Assembly: GCF_022095675.1 (NCBI RefSeq)
Contig: NZ_JAHYSG010000042.1
Location: 1-64,000, forward strand
Length of the DNA stretch: 64,000 nt
Direction: 5' to 3'
Origin: Dactylosporangium sp. AC04546
GTDB taxonomy: Bacteria > Actinomycetota > Actinomycetes > Mycobacteriales > Micromonosporaceae
The notes beneath the pieces were generated by a model. It was not told the DNA's origin. It searched no databases and saw nothing but the letters and a program-made list of their open reading frames with translations. Shown piece after piece: positions 9,705-18,450 of this stretch. Every line of letters begins with the position of its first letter. Position 1 is the first letter of the stretch. A program made the translations under genes and the position numbers.

Positions 9705-12371
9705 CTACTCGACCGCCGAGAAGCGGATCGAGCCCGCCACCAGGTCCGGGTGCTCTATGGTCAGCGCCGCCGCCACCGCTTCCTCCAGGCTCAGCGCGCC
9801 GCCCGCAGCGTAGGCCGCGTCGAAGTCCGCGTCGCCCATCGTGGCGCGGAGCTTGGCCTGCTGCTCCGTCCAGAACGAGCCGAAGCCGCCCGACGAGCAG
9901 CGCAGGCGGACGCGGGCGGCCTGGGCCGCGCCGAACAGGCGGGCGGCAGTCTCCAGGTCGGAGCCCATCGAGCAGCGGACGGCGATCGCGTTCAGGGTCT
10001 CGCAGACCCGGCGGTGGAAGCCGTACGTCATCCGGGAGCGCAGGGCCACGATCAGGTGGTCGTGGGCGGCCACCAGGTCGCCGCGGGACAGGGCGACCAT
10101 GCCCAGCATCATGTCGACCGTGCGGCGGCCGCGCTCCAGCGGGCGGCCGTTCTCCAGCGGGCGGGCGCCGGCCAGCAGGATGGCGGCCTCGTCCAGGTCG
10201 GCGCGGCGCCACAGGAGCTGGGCCAGGGCGTAGACCGCGAACAGGGCCTCGGACTCGACGCCCTGGTCTTCAGCCCACGCGATGACCTCGCGGCAGGTGC
10301 GCTCGGCCTCCTCGGTGCGCCCCATCTCCAGCAGCGGGGCGCCCCGGCCGGCCAGCACGCGGGCGATGAGGCCCGGGTCGCCGGCCCGCTTGGCGGCCGC
10401 TTCGGCGCGCTGGGAGAACCGCAGCTCCTCGACCGTCTCGCCGTCGGCGCCTGCGTGCAGGGAGTGCATGTGGTACGCCGCGGCCAGCTCGGCGTCGGGC
10501 ACCGGCTCGCCCGTCGCGCTGATCCGCTCGTACAGGCGGAACAGCCACATCCGGCCCTCGCGCACGAGGCCGCGCTCGCGCCACCACTGGTCGAGCGCGC
10601 CCGCGAGGGTCAGGCCCTGGCGGGCGCTGCCCCTGGTCACCGTCCAGTGCAGGGCGGCGCGGAGCTCGTCGGCCAAGGGGTCCAGTGTGTACAGCGAGAG
10701 CGTGACCGGCCGGCCGTCATCGTCAAGGTAGGCGTCGTGGGCGGCCTGGAGGCACCAGGCGACGTGCCGCTCGCGGGCCGACTCCTCCTCGCCGGACTCG
10801 AGCAGCATGCGGGCCGCGTACGCACGGATCGGGTCGAGCATGCGGTACGTCGCGTTCGCCGCGCCCGCCTCGGCCTGGAGCAGCGACTTGTCCACGAGCG
10901 TGGCCAGCGGGTCGAGCGGGTCGCCGTCGTGGAGCCACTCGATGGCCGGCAGGTCGACCGGGCTGGCGAAGACCGACAGCCAGCGCAGAAGCTGGGCCGC
11001 GCGGCGGTCGAGGGTGCGGTACGACCAGGAGACCGCCGCCTGCATCGTGCGGTGCCGGTCGGAGGCGTCGGCGTCAGCGCGCGACAGGCCGGCGTCGAGC
11101 GTGCCGAGGACGTCGTCGATGCGCTCCGCGAGCTGGGCGGCGGAGAGCAGCCGGAGGCGGGCCGCGGCCAGCTCGAGCGCCAGCGGCAGGCCTTCGAGAG
11201 CCTCGGCGACCCGGGTGAGCTGGGCGATGTCGCCGGGCTCGGCGGCGCGGCCGCCGCGGGCCGCCGCGGCGCGGTCGACGAGCAGGGCCACGGCGTCGCT
11301 GAAGCCACCGCCGCTGCTCGCCTCGACCGACAGCGGCGGGATGCGCCAGACGACCTCACCGGCCAGGCCGAGCGGCTCGCGGCTGGTGGCCAGGACGGTG
11401 ACCTCGGGGCCGGACGCGAGCAGCCGGGAGACCAGGCGGCGGGCGGCGGGCAGCTGCGCGTCGGAGGTGTCGAGGAAGATCAGGAATCGGCGGCCACGGG
11501 CGTGGTCGGCGATCGTCTGGATGACCGGGCGGCCGGGCTCGGGGCGCAGGCCCAGGGCGGCGGCGACGTTGACGTCGACGAGGTCGCCGGTCGGGACCGT
11601 GCTGAGGTCGACGAACCACACGCCGTCGCGGAACTGCTCGACGAGCTCGCCGGCGGCCTCGACGGCCAGCCGGGTCTTGCCGGCGCCGCCCGCGCCGACG
11701 ACGGTGACCAGGCGGTGCTGGTTGATCAGGTCGCGGACGGCGGCCCGCTCGGCGGCGCGGCCGATGAAGCGGGTGGTCTGCGTCGGCAGGTTGTGGGCCG
11801 GCGCGTCGATCGTGCGCGGGCGCGGGAACTGCCGGTCGAGGCCGGGGGCGACGAGCTGGAAGATCCGCTCGGAGCCGTCGAAGCCGCGCAGCCGGTGCAG
11901 GCCGAGGTCGAGCAGGCAGGCGTCACCGTGGAGCGGGCCGACGAGGGCGGCCGTGGCGGCGGAGCACAGGACCTGGCCGCCGTGCGCGGCGGCGGCGACG
12001 CGGGCCGCGCGGTGGACCTCGGGCGACGTGTACTCGCCGCCGTAGGGCTCGGCGAACCCGGTGTGCAGGCCCATCCGGACCTTGGGCCGGGCCTCGGGCG
12101 ACGGCCAGTCGTGGGCGGCGAGGGCCCGCTGCGCCTCGATGCAGGCGGTGAGTGCGGCGGCCGCGTCGTCGAACGCGACGAAGAGAGAGTCACCCTCGGT
12201 GAAGAGTTCCGCACCGTCCGCCCCGGCCAGGGCGCGGCGGATCACCTGCCGGTGCTCGTGGAGCACCGCGCGATATCCCGCACCGAGCATCTGGGCCAGT
12301 CGCGTCGAGCCCTCGATGTCGGTGAAGAGGAAAGTCACCAGCCCGCTGGGCAGGTGCGTCCGCCCCGACAC
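9705..12371 (-). CDS. class III nucleotide cyclase-STAND ATPase-TPR signalling protein
   Basis: 888 aa. Residues ~10-175 form a class III adenylate/guanylate cyclase catalytic domain: FLFTDIEGSTRL with metal Asp18, and GDSLFVAF with the second metal Asp61. A P-loop at 225-234 (VGAGGAGKTR) opens an NB-ARC/STAND ATPase domain to ~500 (LIFLDTSDAQ as Walker B, ATSREPLG sensor). The C-terminal ~350 residues are helical TPR-like repeats. There is no C-terminal LuxR HTH, so it is not a MalT-type regulator. GTG at 12371 has GGAGG 6 nt upstream on the minus strand. Longer in-frame starts reach 12584 but lack a site. The architecture suggests that a ligand sensed by the TPR/STAND part controls cyclase output, by analogy with mycobacterial relatives. 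Confidence 0.88.
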   Translation of the reverse strand: MSGRTHLPSGLVTFLFTDIEGSTRLAQMLGAGYRAVLHEHRQVIRRALAGADGAELFTEGDSLFVAFDDAAAALTACIEAQRALAAHDWPSPEARPKVRMGLHTGFAEPYGGEYTSPEVHRAARVAAAAHGGQVLCSAATAALVGPLHGDACLLDLGLHRLRGFDGSERIFQLVAPGLDRQFPRPRTIDAPAHNLPTQTTRFIGRAAERAAVRDLINQHRLVTVVGAGGAGKTRLAVEAAGELVEQFRDGVWFVDLSTVPTGDLVDVNVAAALGLRPEPGRPVIQTIADHARGRRFLIFLDTSDAQLPAARRLVSRLLASGPEVTVLATSREPLGLAGEVVWRIPPLSVEASSGGGFSDAVALLVDRAAAARGGRAAEPGDIAQLTRVAEALEGLPLALELAAARLRLLSAAQLAERIDDVLGTLDAGLSRADADASDRHRTMQAAVSWSYRTLDRRAAQLLRWLSVFASPVDLPAIEWLHDGDPLDPLATLVDKSLLQAEAGAANATYRMLDPIRAYAARMLLESGEEESARERHVAWCLQAAHDAYLDDDGRPVTLSLYTLDPLADELRAALHWTVTRGSARQGLTLAGALDQWWRERGLVREGRMWLFRLYERISATGEPVPDAELAAAYHMHSLHAGADGETVEELRFSQRAEAAAKRAGDPGLIARVLAGRGAPLLEMGRTEEAERTCREVIAWAEDQGVESEALFAVYALAQLLWRRADLDEAAILLAGARPLENGRPLERGRRTVDMMLGMVALSRGDLVAAHDHLIVALRSRMTYGFHRRVCETLNAIAVRCSMGSDLETAARLFGAAQAARVRLRCSSGGFGSFWTEQQAKLRATMGDADFDAAYAAGGALSLEEAVAAALTIEHPDLVAGSIRFSAVE

Positions 12372-12643
12372 GTGAAACCTCCGCCTCCCCTTTTCAGGCG
12401 TGTCCCATATTTCCCCACCCCGGGGGCACGCGCATCGTAGAAACGGCCCCCACCATCGACCCTCAAGGTCGATCCGCACCCGCCCCTTCGGGGGGTGTAT
12501 GCGCTGGTCAGCGGCGATGGAGGAAAAGCTTGAGTGGGTTTCGCGTGACGTAACGACAACGCGACGGCGACGGTTGTGGCACAACCGGCCACAACATCAA
12601 AACCGCATGGCCGGGGAATGCGAAACCCATTTGTAACAATGTT

Positions 12644-12859
12644 TCAGCAGCCGCACGCTCCGCCGCAGCAGCCACCGCCGCCGGCGGGCCTCGGCTGGGC
12701 CGCCGCAGCGGCGCCGCCACCCACAGCGACCGTCGAGAGCAGCTTCACGGTGTCGTCGTGACCTGCCGGACAGGCAGTCTTCACATTTGCTTCACGCATC
12801 GGACGCTGGACCTCGAAGGTCTCCCCACAGGCCCGGCAGCGGTACTCGTAACGAGGCAT
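12644..12859 (-). CDS. FmdB-family zinc-ribbon protein
   Basis: 71 aa. MPRYEYRCRACGETFEVQRPM is the FmdB/CxxC putative regulator signature. C-x2-C at ~8-11 and a second Cys/His set (TACPAGHDD) can bind zinc. The tail is Ala/Gly-rich and ends in a Cys cluster, CCGGACGC. Start at the ATG 12859 follows the family N-terminus; GTG at 12865 would add two residues. Divergent from the lytic transglycosylase gene. The role is unknown beyond metal-ribbon binding. Confidence 0.82.
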   Translation of the reverse strand: MPRYEYRCRACGETFEVQRPMREANVKTACPAGHDDTVKLLSTVAVGGGAAAAAQPRPAGGGGCCGGACGC

Positions 12860-12914
12860 CTCCACAGGTTATGCGACGGTGACACGCGAGCGGGAATTCG
12901 CAATACTCGACCAC

Positions 12915-13979
12915 GTGGCAAGCGACGACGACCGGGCACCAGACACGCGCGACGAATCCGCCGAGAAGGCCGGTCAACCGTCCACGATGGACACACTCTC
13001 CGTGACGGCGATCCGCCCACCGGCGCCGGGGGGTGGGCCCGACCTGAAGGTCCCCACCCAGCCGCACAAGCCGAAGCACGCCGCTGGGGAGTCGCCCGGT
13101 GACGTGCTGGAGTCGAAGCAGGGGCGGCTCGCCGAGCGGCGCGAGGCGGTACGGACCTGGGCCGGGCGGCCCGGCGGCCGGACCATGGTCGTCGGCGCGC
13201 TGATCCTGGTGATGCTCGCGCTGGCGTTCGTCGGCGGGAGGTACATCGTGCCCGCCACGGCCAAGCCCAACGCCGGCGCCTCGACGACCGCGATTCCGGA
13301 GGGCACCAACGGCGGCGGGGCCGGCCCGGAGACCGGCAACGCCCCGATCCCGCAGGTGCGGAGCGAGACCCCGTCCTACAGCCCGCCGCCCGGCACCAAG
13401 GAGCGCCCGGCCGACGTGCTCGCCGTCTGGGCCGCGCCGCGGGCGGTGAAGCTCGACATCCCGCCGGTGGCGATGCAGGCCTACGGCTACGCCGAGCTGA
13501 TCACCGCGCGGACCACCCCGAGGTGCAAGCTGACCTGGACCACGCTGGCCGGCATCGGCAAGATCGAGTCCAACCACGGCCGCTTCAACGGGGCGCTGCT
13601 CCAGGAAGACGGCAAGTCGGTGCCGACCATCGTCGGCCCGCCGCTCGACGGGCAGAGCGGCCGCCAGGCCATCCGCGACACCGACCAGGGCGCGCTCGAC
13701 ACCGACAAGACCTGGGACCGGGCCGTGGGCGCGATGCAGTTCCTGCCGTCCACCTGGAAGCAGTTCGGCATCGACGCGGACGGCGACGGTGTGATCGACA
13801 TCAACGACATCGACGACGCCGCCCTCACCGCCGCCGCGTACCTCTGCGCGGACGGCCGCGACCTTTCCACGATGGAGGGATGGAACGCGGCGATCCACGC
13901 CTACAACGTTCCCGAGGAGTACCGCGCCGCCGTCTTCAACGCCGCGAACGACTACGGCCGGCGGGACCGCACGGGGTAG
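12915..13979 (+). CDS. membrane-anchored lytic murein transglycosylase
   Basis: 354 aa. A cytoplasmic N-terminus of ~90 residues is followed by one transmembrane helix (~92-112), a Pro/Gly/Thr linker, and an MltB-like lysozyme-fold domain from ~170. The likely catalytic Glu218 lies in LAGIGKIESNHGRF. AVGAMQFLPSTWKQFG is the peptidoglycan-groove motif. Residues 287-298 (DADGDGVIDIND) form an EF-hand-like calcium loop typical of this actinobacterial group. The enzyme would cleave glycan strands outside the membrane during growth or division. Start GTG at 12915 (VASDDD) is chosen; a start at 12879 gives a non-conserved extension. Confidence 0.88.
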   Translation: MASDDDRAPDTRDESAEKAGQPSTMDTLSVTAIRPPAPGGGPDLKVPTQPHKPKHAAGESPGDVLESKQGRLAERREAVRTWAGRPGGRTMVVGALILVMLALAFVGGRYIVPATAKPNAGASTTAIPEGTNGGGAGPETGNAPIPQVRSETPSYSPPPGTKERPADVLAVWAAPRAVKLDIPPVAMQAYGYAELITARTTPRCKLTWTTLAGIGKIESNHGRFNGALLQEDGKSVPTIVGPPLDGQSGRQAIRDTDQGALDTDKTWDRAVGAMQFLPSTWKQFGIDADGDGVIDINDIDDAALTAAAYLCADGRDLSTMEGWNAAIHAYNVPEEYRAAVFNAANDYGRRDRTG

Positions 13980-14042
13980 ATCAATGCCACGCTCTGCGCT
14001 CTGGTACTTCCGCTCAGCCACAAAGGTGGGCAAGCTTATGGC

Positions 14043-15044
14043 GTGAGGGTGCGCGAGTGGGACCCGGCGACGGCGCCGAAGGACGAAATCGAAGCGGTGC
14101 TCCGTGCGCTGAACGAGATCGTCGCGGTCGACGTGCCCGAGGATCCACCCTGGCGCATCACCCGCTTCCGGGAGTACCTCGCCGTCACCATGCCGGGTGA
14201 ACGGCGCACTTCCTGGCTGGCGGAGAGCGACGGCGGCGAGATCCTCGGCCACGCGAGCCTGCTCGCCCTGGAGGAGATCGGCGTCCTGGAGCTGTCGGTG
14301 GTGCCCGCGGCCCGCCGCAGCCAGGTCGGCACGGCGCTGCTGGCCGCCGTGGCCAGACGGGCGGCCGAGGAGGGCTTCGAGTCGGTCGGCGTCGAGGTCA
14401 TCGGCGGCACGCCGGCCGTGAAGTTCTTCGAGACGCACGGCTTCGAGTGCGCGTTCATCGAGATGCGCAACCTGCTCGACCTGGGCGGCGTCGACTGGCT
14501 GCGGCTGGGCGAGATGGCCGCCGGCATCGGGGCCGGCTACCGGGTCGAGTACCACCCGGGAGGTCCGCCCGAGTCGCACTACGCGGCCTACGCGGCGGCC
14601 AAGGAGGCGGCCCGCGCGGCCGTGGTCGAGGACCTGGAACTGCGCCCGAGCTCGTACGACGCGGAGCGGCTGCGGGCGAGCCTGGGCACCCTGCACGCGC
14701 GCGGCCTCAAGCCGTACATCGTGCTCGCCGTTCACGAGGCGACCGACGAGATCGCCGGCCTGACCGAAGTGGTCGTGCCCGCGCAGCGCCCGACCCGCGC
14801 CGACCAGTACGACACGATCGAGGTCCCGATCCACCGCGGCTACGGCATCAGCCGGGCGATCAAGGCGCGCATGCTGTTCGAGCTGCGCGCGGCCGAGCCG
14901 CACCTGCTCGACGTGCAGACCTGGAACGCGCTGGAGAACGAGCCGCTGCTCCAGGTCAACGCCGAGCTGGGGTTCAAGCCCGACCGTGAGTGGCGCGAGT
15001 ACGAGGCGGACGTCGTCGACCTGCTGCGCCGGCTCAAGAGCTAG
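14043..15044 (+). CDS. tandem GNAT N-acetyltransferase
   Basis: 333 aa with two GNAT-like halves. The N-terminal half has the acetyl-CoA motif VVPAARRSQVGTALLAAVARRA, a slightly altered Q/RxxGxG/A loop, followed by GVEVIGGTPAVKFFETHGF. The C-terminal half (ITEIAGLTEVVVP-like strands, IHRGYGISRAIKARML, then NAELGFKPDREWREYE) is a second, more diverged GNAT fold. Such double-GNAT proteins occur in actinobacteria, some related to mycothiol synthase, but nothing here identifies the substrate. GTG start. Its 3' end overlaps the convergent DUF3152 gene by 11 bp. Confidence 0.82.
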   Translation: MRVREWDPATAPKDEIEAVLRALNEIVAVDVPEDPPWRITRFREYLAVTMPGERRTSWLAESDGGEILGHASLLALEEIGVLELSVVPAARRSQVGTALLAAVARRAAEEGFESVGVEVIGGTPAVKFFETHGFECAFIEMRNLLDLGGVDWLRLGEMAAGIGAGYRVEYHPGGPPESHYAAYAAAKEAARAAVVEDLELRPSSYDAERLRASLGTLHARGLKPYIVLAVHEATDEIAGLTEVVVPAQRPTRADQYDTIEVPIHRGYGISRAIKARMLFELRAAEPHLLDVQTWNALENEPLLQVNAELGFKPDREWREYEADVVDLLRRLKS

Positions 15045-15849
15045 CGAACGGGCCCTGCACGAACGTGCCCTGGGCCGTGAACGGCCAGTTGTTCAGCGTG
15101 CAGCCGTTCAAGCCGATGGTCTGTGTCTGCATGATCGGCGCCGGGCCGCTGCCGGGGCACTGCATGTGGTCGAAGCCCAGGAAGTGGCCCATCTCGTGGT
15201 TGACCGTGTTGGCGTGGAAGTCGGTCGACGCCGGCTGCCCGGGGATGCCTTTGAGCCAGCGGCGCAGGTTGAGCAGGATCGTGTCGCCGTAGCGGCAGGA
15301 GTAGACGCCCTCGGTGTCGATGCCGACCGCGCGGCAGAGCTTGTCGACGGTCTTCGGGGTGGCCAGCCGTAGCCGGACGTCGAAGCTGTCGCCGCTCACC
15401 CGCTGGAACCGCCAGCTCGCCCCGCTGATCTTGTTCGGCCCGTAGGTCACCGGGTGCTGGGCCGAGAACGTCCAGCCGCGCGGCGCGGCGATCACCCGGT
15501 CGACCTCGGCGGCGGTCTTCGCGGCCGTCCACACCGGGTTGCTCCCCCACGCGATGCCGTTCTCGACCTCCACCCGGTACCGCACGAGCTTCGCGCCACC
15601 TCCGACGACGCTTGTGCCGCCGGAGGCGACCGCGAAGGTGCCGTTGCCGCTCGCGGGGACGCCACCGGAGGAGTCAGCGCCGCCGCCCTCCTTGACCGGA
15701 GCCTTCGACGGTGTCGGTGAAGGCGGAGGGGGAGACGGAGGGGGAGGCTGAGCGATCACCGGAGGAGACGACGGCAGCGACTGCGCGAACGACGGCGACC
15801 CGCATCCGGCGAGGGTCATGGACACAACGACCAGAGCAAGGCGGCGCAC
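15034..15849 (-). CDS. secreted DUF3152 metzincin-like lipoprotein
   Basis: 271 aa. An N-terminal lipoprotein signal has lipobox LAGC with Cys16. A Pro/Ser-rich linker (~25-60) is followed by a DUF3152 domain. The zinc-protease motif HEMGHFLGFDH at residues 218-228 matches the metzincin consensus HExxHxxGxxH, so an extracellular metallopeptidase is plausible, though no substrate is known. GTG at 15849: TAGTCT ends 6 nt upstream, a spacing typical of leaderless transcripts. The start codon lies inside the hairpin annotated at 15843-15879. Convergent with the GNAT gene. Confidence 0.82.
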   Translation of the reverse strand: MRRLALVVVSMTLAGCGSPSFAQSLPSSPPVIAQPPPPSPPPPSPTPSKAPVKEGGGADSSGGVPASGNGTFAVASGGTSVVGGGAKLVRYRVEVENGIAWGSNPVWTAAKTAAEVDRVIAAPRGWTFSAQHPVTYGPNKISGASWRFQRVSGDSFDVRLRLATPKTVDKLCRAVGIDTEGVYSCRYGDTILLNLRRWLKGIPGQPASTDFHANTVNHEMGHFLGFDHMQCPGSGPAPIMQTQTIGLNGCTLNNWPFTAQGTFVQGPFASS

Positions 15850-15879
15850 CCCGGCAGACTAAGCATGCCGGGGTGCGCC
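15843..15879 (-). terminator. 14-bp perfect hairpin
   Basis: GGCGCACCCCGGCA (15843-15856) pairs perfectly with TGCCGGGGTGCGCC (15866-15879) around a 9-nt loop. It lies 53 bp beyond the ThuA gene on the same strand, as expected for its terminator, although no T-run follows. It also covers the GTG start of the next gene (15849). Confidence 0.6.
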
Positions 15880-15931
15880 AAAGTGCCTCTGAGCTGGGAT
15901 CTCGCCGAAACCCAACGGGATCCTCACAAAC

Positions 15932-16290
15932 CTAGGGCAGCGTCCACTTCTGGTTCGCCGCCCCGGCGATGCACGTCCACAGGTGCACCACCGTGCTGTC
16001 CGCCGAGTTGTTGCCGGACACGTCCAGGCACTTGCCCGACTGCGGGTTGCGCAGCGTCCCGTCCGACTGCGGAGCCCAGTTCTGCGCTCCGCTGCCGTTG
16101 CAGGTCCACAGCTGGATCTTCGTCCCGTCGGCCGACCCGCCGCCCGAGACGTCCAGGCACTTGCCGAGGGCCCGCAGCGTCTGCCCGTTGCGGGTCCAGG
16201 TCTGCGCCCCGCTGCCGTTGCAGGTGTACAGCTGGATCTGCGTCCCGTCGGCCGTCCCCGAGCCGCGCACGTCGAGACACTTGTTCGCCA
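15932..16290 (-). repeat. ricin-lectin coding repeat, copy A
   Basis: The 3' ~360 bp of this gene, which encode the beta-trefoil, are highly similar in DNA to the 3' end of the neighbouring gene (18093-18450). The first ~115 bp differ at only about two positions by eye. This is beyond what protein constraint needs and suggests recent duplication or gene conversion. Confidence 0.7.
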
Positions 16291-18022
16291 GCCCGCGAAT
16301 CGGCCCGACGCCGGACGAGGGAGTCTTGACGAAGGTGAAGTCGTCGACGTCGAACAGCCCGGTGCCGGTGCCCGTGAAGGTCAGGAACACGTTGGCCGTT
16401 CCGCTCGGCACATTGGCCAACGGGGCCGTCACGTTCGCGAACGTCTCCCACCCACCGGTGTTCGGCACCGTGACCGTGCCCAGGATCGGCCCCGTGGCCG
16501 AGCCGGTGCGGACCTGGATCTGGCCGCCTGGCCCGCCGGACACGACCCGCGCCCGGAACGAGGTGGCACCGCCGACGTTGACGCCGTTGTAGCCCGCCCA
16601 GTCACCCGGTTCGATGTAGCCGAGGGTCTGGCCGTTGTTGGCGCCGGGCTTGGTGAAGGGCTGCGCGCCGTTGACCGAGCTGTACGACTCGGCCTGCACG
16701 GTCACATCGCCGCCGGCGACCGTCCCCTCCTTGATCCGGATGTTGCGGAAGGCCACCGTGTCGCCGGCGCCGTGGTTCTGGATGCCGATGTACCCGTCGA
16801 GGTTGCGGTTCGGGTCGGTGTTGGTGAAGTCGTTGATCAGCGAGCCGTTGAGGTACACCCGGATCCGCTGGCCCTCGACGAGCAGCTCGTAGGTGTTCCA
16901 CTCGCCCGGCGGGTTGAGGGCGGCGTCCCGCGCCGCGATGTCGGCGGACTTGAACGTGTAGATCGCGCCCGTGGTGCGGTCGGCGGCGTCGGTGGCGTCG
17001 ATCTGGATCTCGTACCCCTGGTTGACCGCCACCCACGGGTCGGTTCCCGGGTTCGGGAAGCCGACGAAGATCCCGGAGTTGCTGTCGCCGGTCATCCGCC
17101 AGTCGGCCTTGAGCGAGTACGAGGTGAACTGCTTCCCGGAGTACCAGAGCAGCCCCATGCCCCCGACGGAGGTCAGGGTGGCGTCCGAGTTGGTGAAGCT
17201 GCCGGGCCCGGCCTGCGACCATCCGGTCGTCGAGCCGTTGAAGAGGGTGGTGTACCCCGACTCCGGCCGGCAGTCGGCCTTCGCCCGCTTGGCCGCGTAG
17301 CGGATGCCGCCGAGCAGTTGGCCGCGGAAGTTGCTGTCGGCGTAGGACTCCTGGGTGTGCCCGAAGCCGGTGTAGAACGACCGTCCACTGTCGATGGTCT
17401 TGCACCAGGTGATCGGGTGGTCGGCGCCCATCGAGCCGCCCGAGTAGGTCGACTCGTCGAGCGTGGCGAGCACGCGGGCCGTCGAGCGCGGGTTGGTCTG
17501 GTAGTTGTACAGCTCGTCGGTGCGGACCCAGCTCTGCGGCAGGTGCGCCGTCGCCGGGTGGGCCCGGTTCTCGGTGCGCGACGTGACCTGCTGGATCGCC
17601 GGGTGGGACGCGAAGTACGCGCCGACGAGTTGGCCGTAGAAGGCCCACGAGTACTCGGTGTCGGCGGCGGCGTGGACGCCCACGTAGCCGCCCCCGCCGC
17701 GGATGTACGACTCGAAGGCCGTCTGCTGCGTGTCGTTGAGCACGTCACCGGTGGTGCTGAGGAAAACGACCGCCTCGTACTGCGCGAGGTTGCCGGTCGT
17801 GAACGCGGCGGCGTCCTCGGTGGCGGTGACCGTGAAGTTGTTCGCCGCGCCCAGCTGCTGGATCGCGGTGATGCCGGCCGGGATCGAGTCGTGCCGGAAC
17901 CCGGCGGTCTTGGAGAATACGAGCACGTCGTAGGGCGCGTCGGCGGCCTGGGCCGCCGTCGAGTAGAGGGTGCAGGCGGCGAGGGCGACGACGGTGCCCG
18001 CAACGGCCAGCAGTTTGCGCAT
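15932..18022 (-). CDS. secreted ThuA + 3-keto-disaccharide hydrolase-like + CBM6 + ricin lectin protein
   Basis: 696 aa. A signal peptide is followed by a ThuA domain (~30-260, starting YDVLVFSKTAGFRHDSI; related to trehalose-utilisation and class I amidotransferase-like folds). Next is a DUF1080/3-keto-disaccharide hydrolase domain (~270-437, FNGSTTGW...GIFVGFPNPG...YEIQIDA), a CBM6 module (438-566, IEPGDWAGYNGVNV) and a ricin-type beta-trefoil (573-696, three QxW-like repeats, each GKCLDVSG-type). It probably acts outside the cell on 3-keto-glycosides or similar oxidised glycans bound by the lectin modules. ATG at 18022 has GGGAG 7 nt upstream. It lies 70 bp downstream of the sugar dehydrogenase gene on the same strand, so an operon is likely. 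Confidence 0.85.
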   Translation of the reverse strand: MRKLLAVAGTVVALAACTLYSTAAQAADAPYDVLVFSKTAGFRHDSIPAGITAIQQLGAANNFTVTATEDAAAFTTGNLAQYEAVVFLSTTGDVLNDTQQTAFESYIRGGGGYVGVHAAADTEYSWAFYGQLVGAYFASHPAIQQVTSRTENRAHPATAHLPQSWVRTDELYNYQTNPRSTARVLATLDESTYSGGSMGADHPITWCKTIDSGRSFYTGFGHTQESYADSNFRGQLLGGIRYAAKRAKADCRPESGYTTLFNGSTTGWSQAGPGSFTNSDATLTSVGGMGLLWYSGKQFTSYSLKADWRMTGDSNSGIFVGFPNPGTDPWVAVNQGYEIQIDATDAADRTTGAIYTFKSADIAARDAALNPPGEWNTYELLVEGQRIRVYLNGSLINDFTNTDPNRNLDGYIGIQNHGAGDTVAFRNIRIKEGTVAGGDVTVQAESYSSVNGAQPFTKPGANNGQTLGYIEPGDWAGYNGVNVGGATSFRARVVSGGPGGQIQVRTGSATGPILGTVTVPNTGGWETFANVTAPLANVPSGTANVFLTFTGTGTGLFDVDDFTFVKTPSSGVGPIRGLANKCLDVRGSGTADGTQIQLYTCNGSGAQTWTRNGQTLRALGKCLDVSGGGSADGTKIQLWTCNGSGAQNWAPQSDGTLRNPQSGKCLDVSGNNSADSTVVHLWTCIAGAANQKWTLP

Positions 18023-18092
18023 GGTCACTCCCTTCAACGAGTGAACCAGGGTGGGCGCCCGCGTGGCGGCGCGAGCGCCCACGCTCGGGTGA

Positions 18093-18450
18093 TTACGGCA
18101 TCGACCACTTCTGGTTCGCCGCACCGGCGATGCACGTCCACAGGTGCACCACCGTGCTGTCCGCCGAGTTGTTGCCGGACACGTCCAGGCACTTACCCGA
18201 CTGCGGGTTGCGCAGCGTGCCGTCGGCGTTGGGCACCCAGTTCTGCGCGCCCGTGCCGTTGCACGTCCACAGCTGGACCTTCGTTCCGTCGGCGGTGCCG
18301 CCGCCGGAGATGTCCAGGCACTTGCCGAGGGCCCGGAACGTCTGGCCGTTGCGGGTCCAGACCTGCGCCCCGGTGCCGTTGCAGGTGTACAGCTGGATCT
18401 GCGTCCCGTCGGCCGTGGCCGCGCCACGTACGTCGAGGCACTTCCCGGCC
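18093..18450 (-). repeat. ricin-lectin coding repeat, copy B
   Basis: Partner of 15932-16290. It encodes the C-terminal beta-trefoil of the sugar dehydrogenase, with near-identical nucleotide sequence at the extreme 3' end and increasing divergence further 5'. Confidence 0.7.

Noticed and set aside
9645..12440. Plus-strand open frame of ~930 codons antisense to the cyclase gene.
   Set aside because: It mirrors the third-position GC bias of the real minus-strand gene, reads as Arg/Gly/Ala-rich sequence without domains, and the minus-strand product has clear catalytic motifs and a GGAGG start.
18023..18427. Upstream extension of the ThuA protein to 18427.
   Set aside because: It would run through the lectin domain of the neighbouring gene in another frame. 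A signal peptide and GGGAG support the ATG at 18022.
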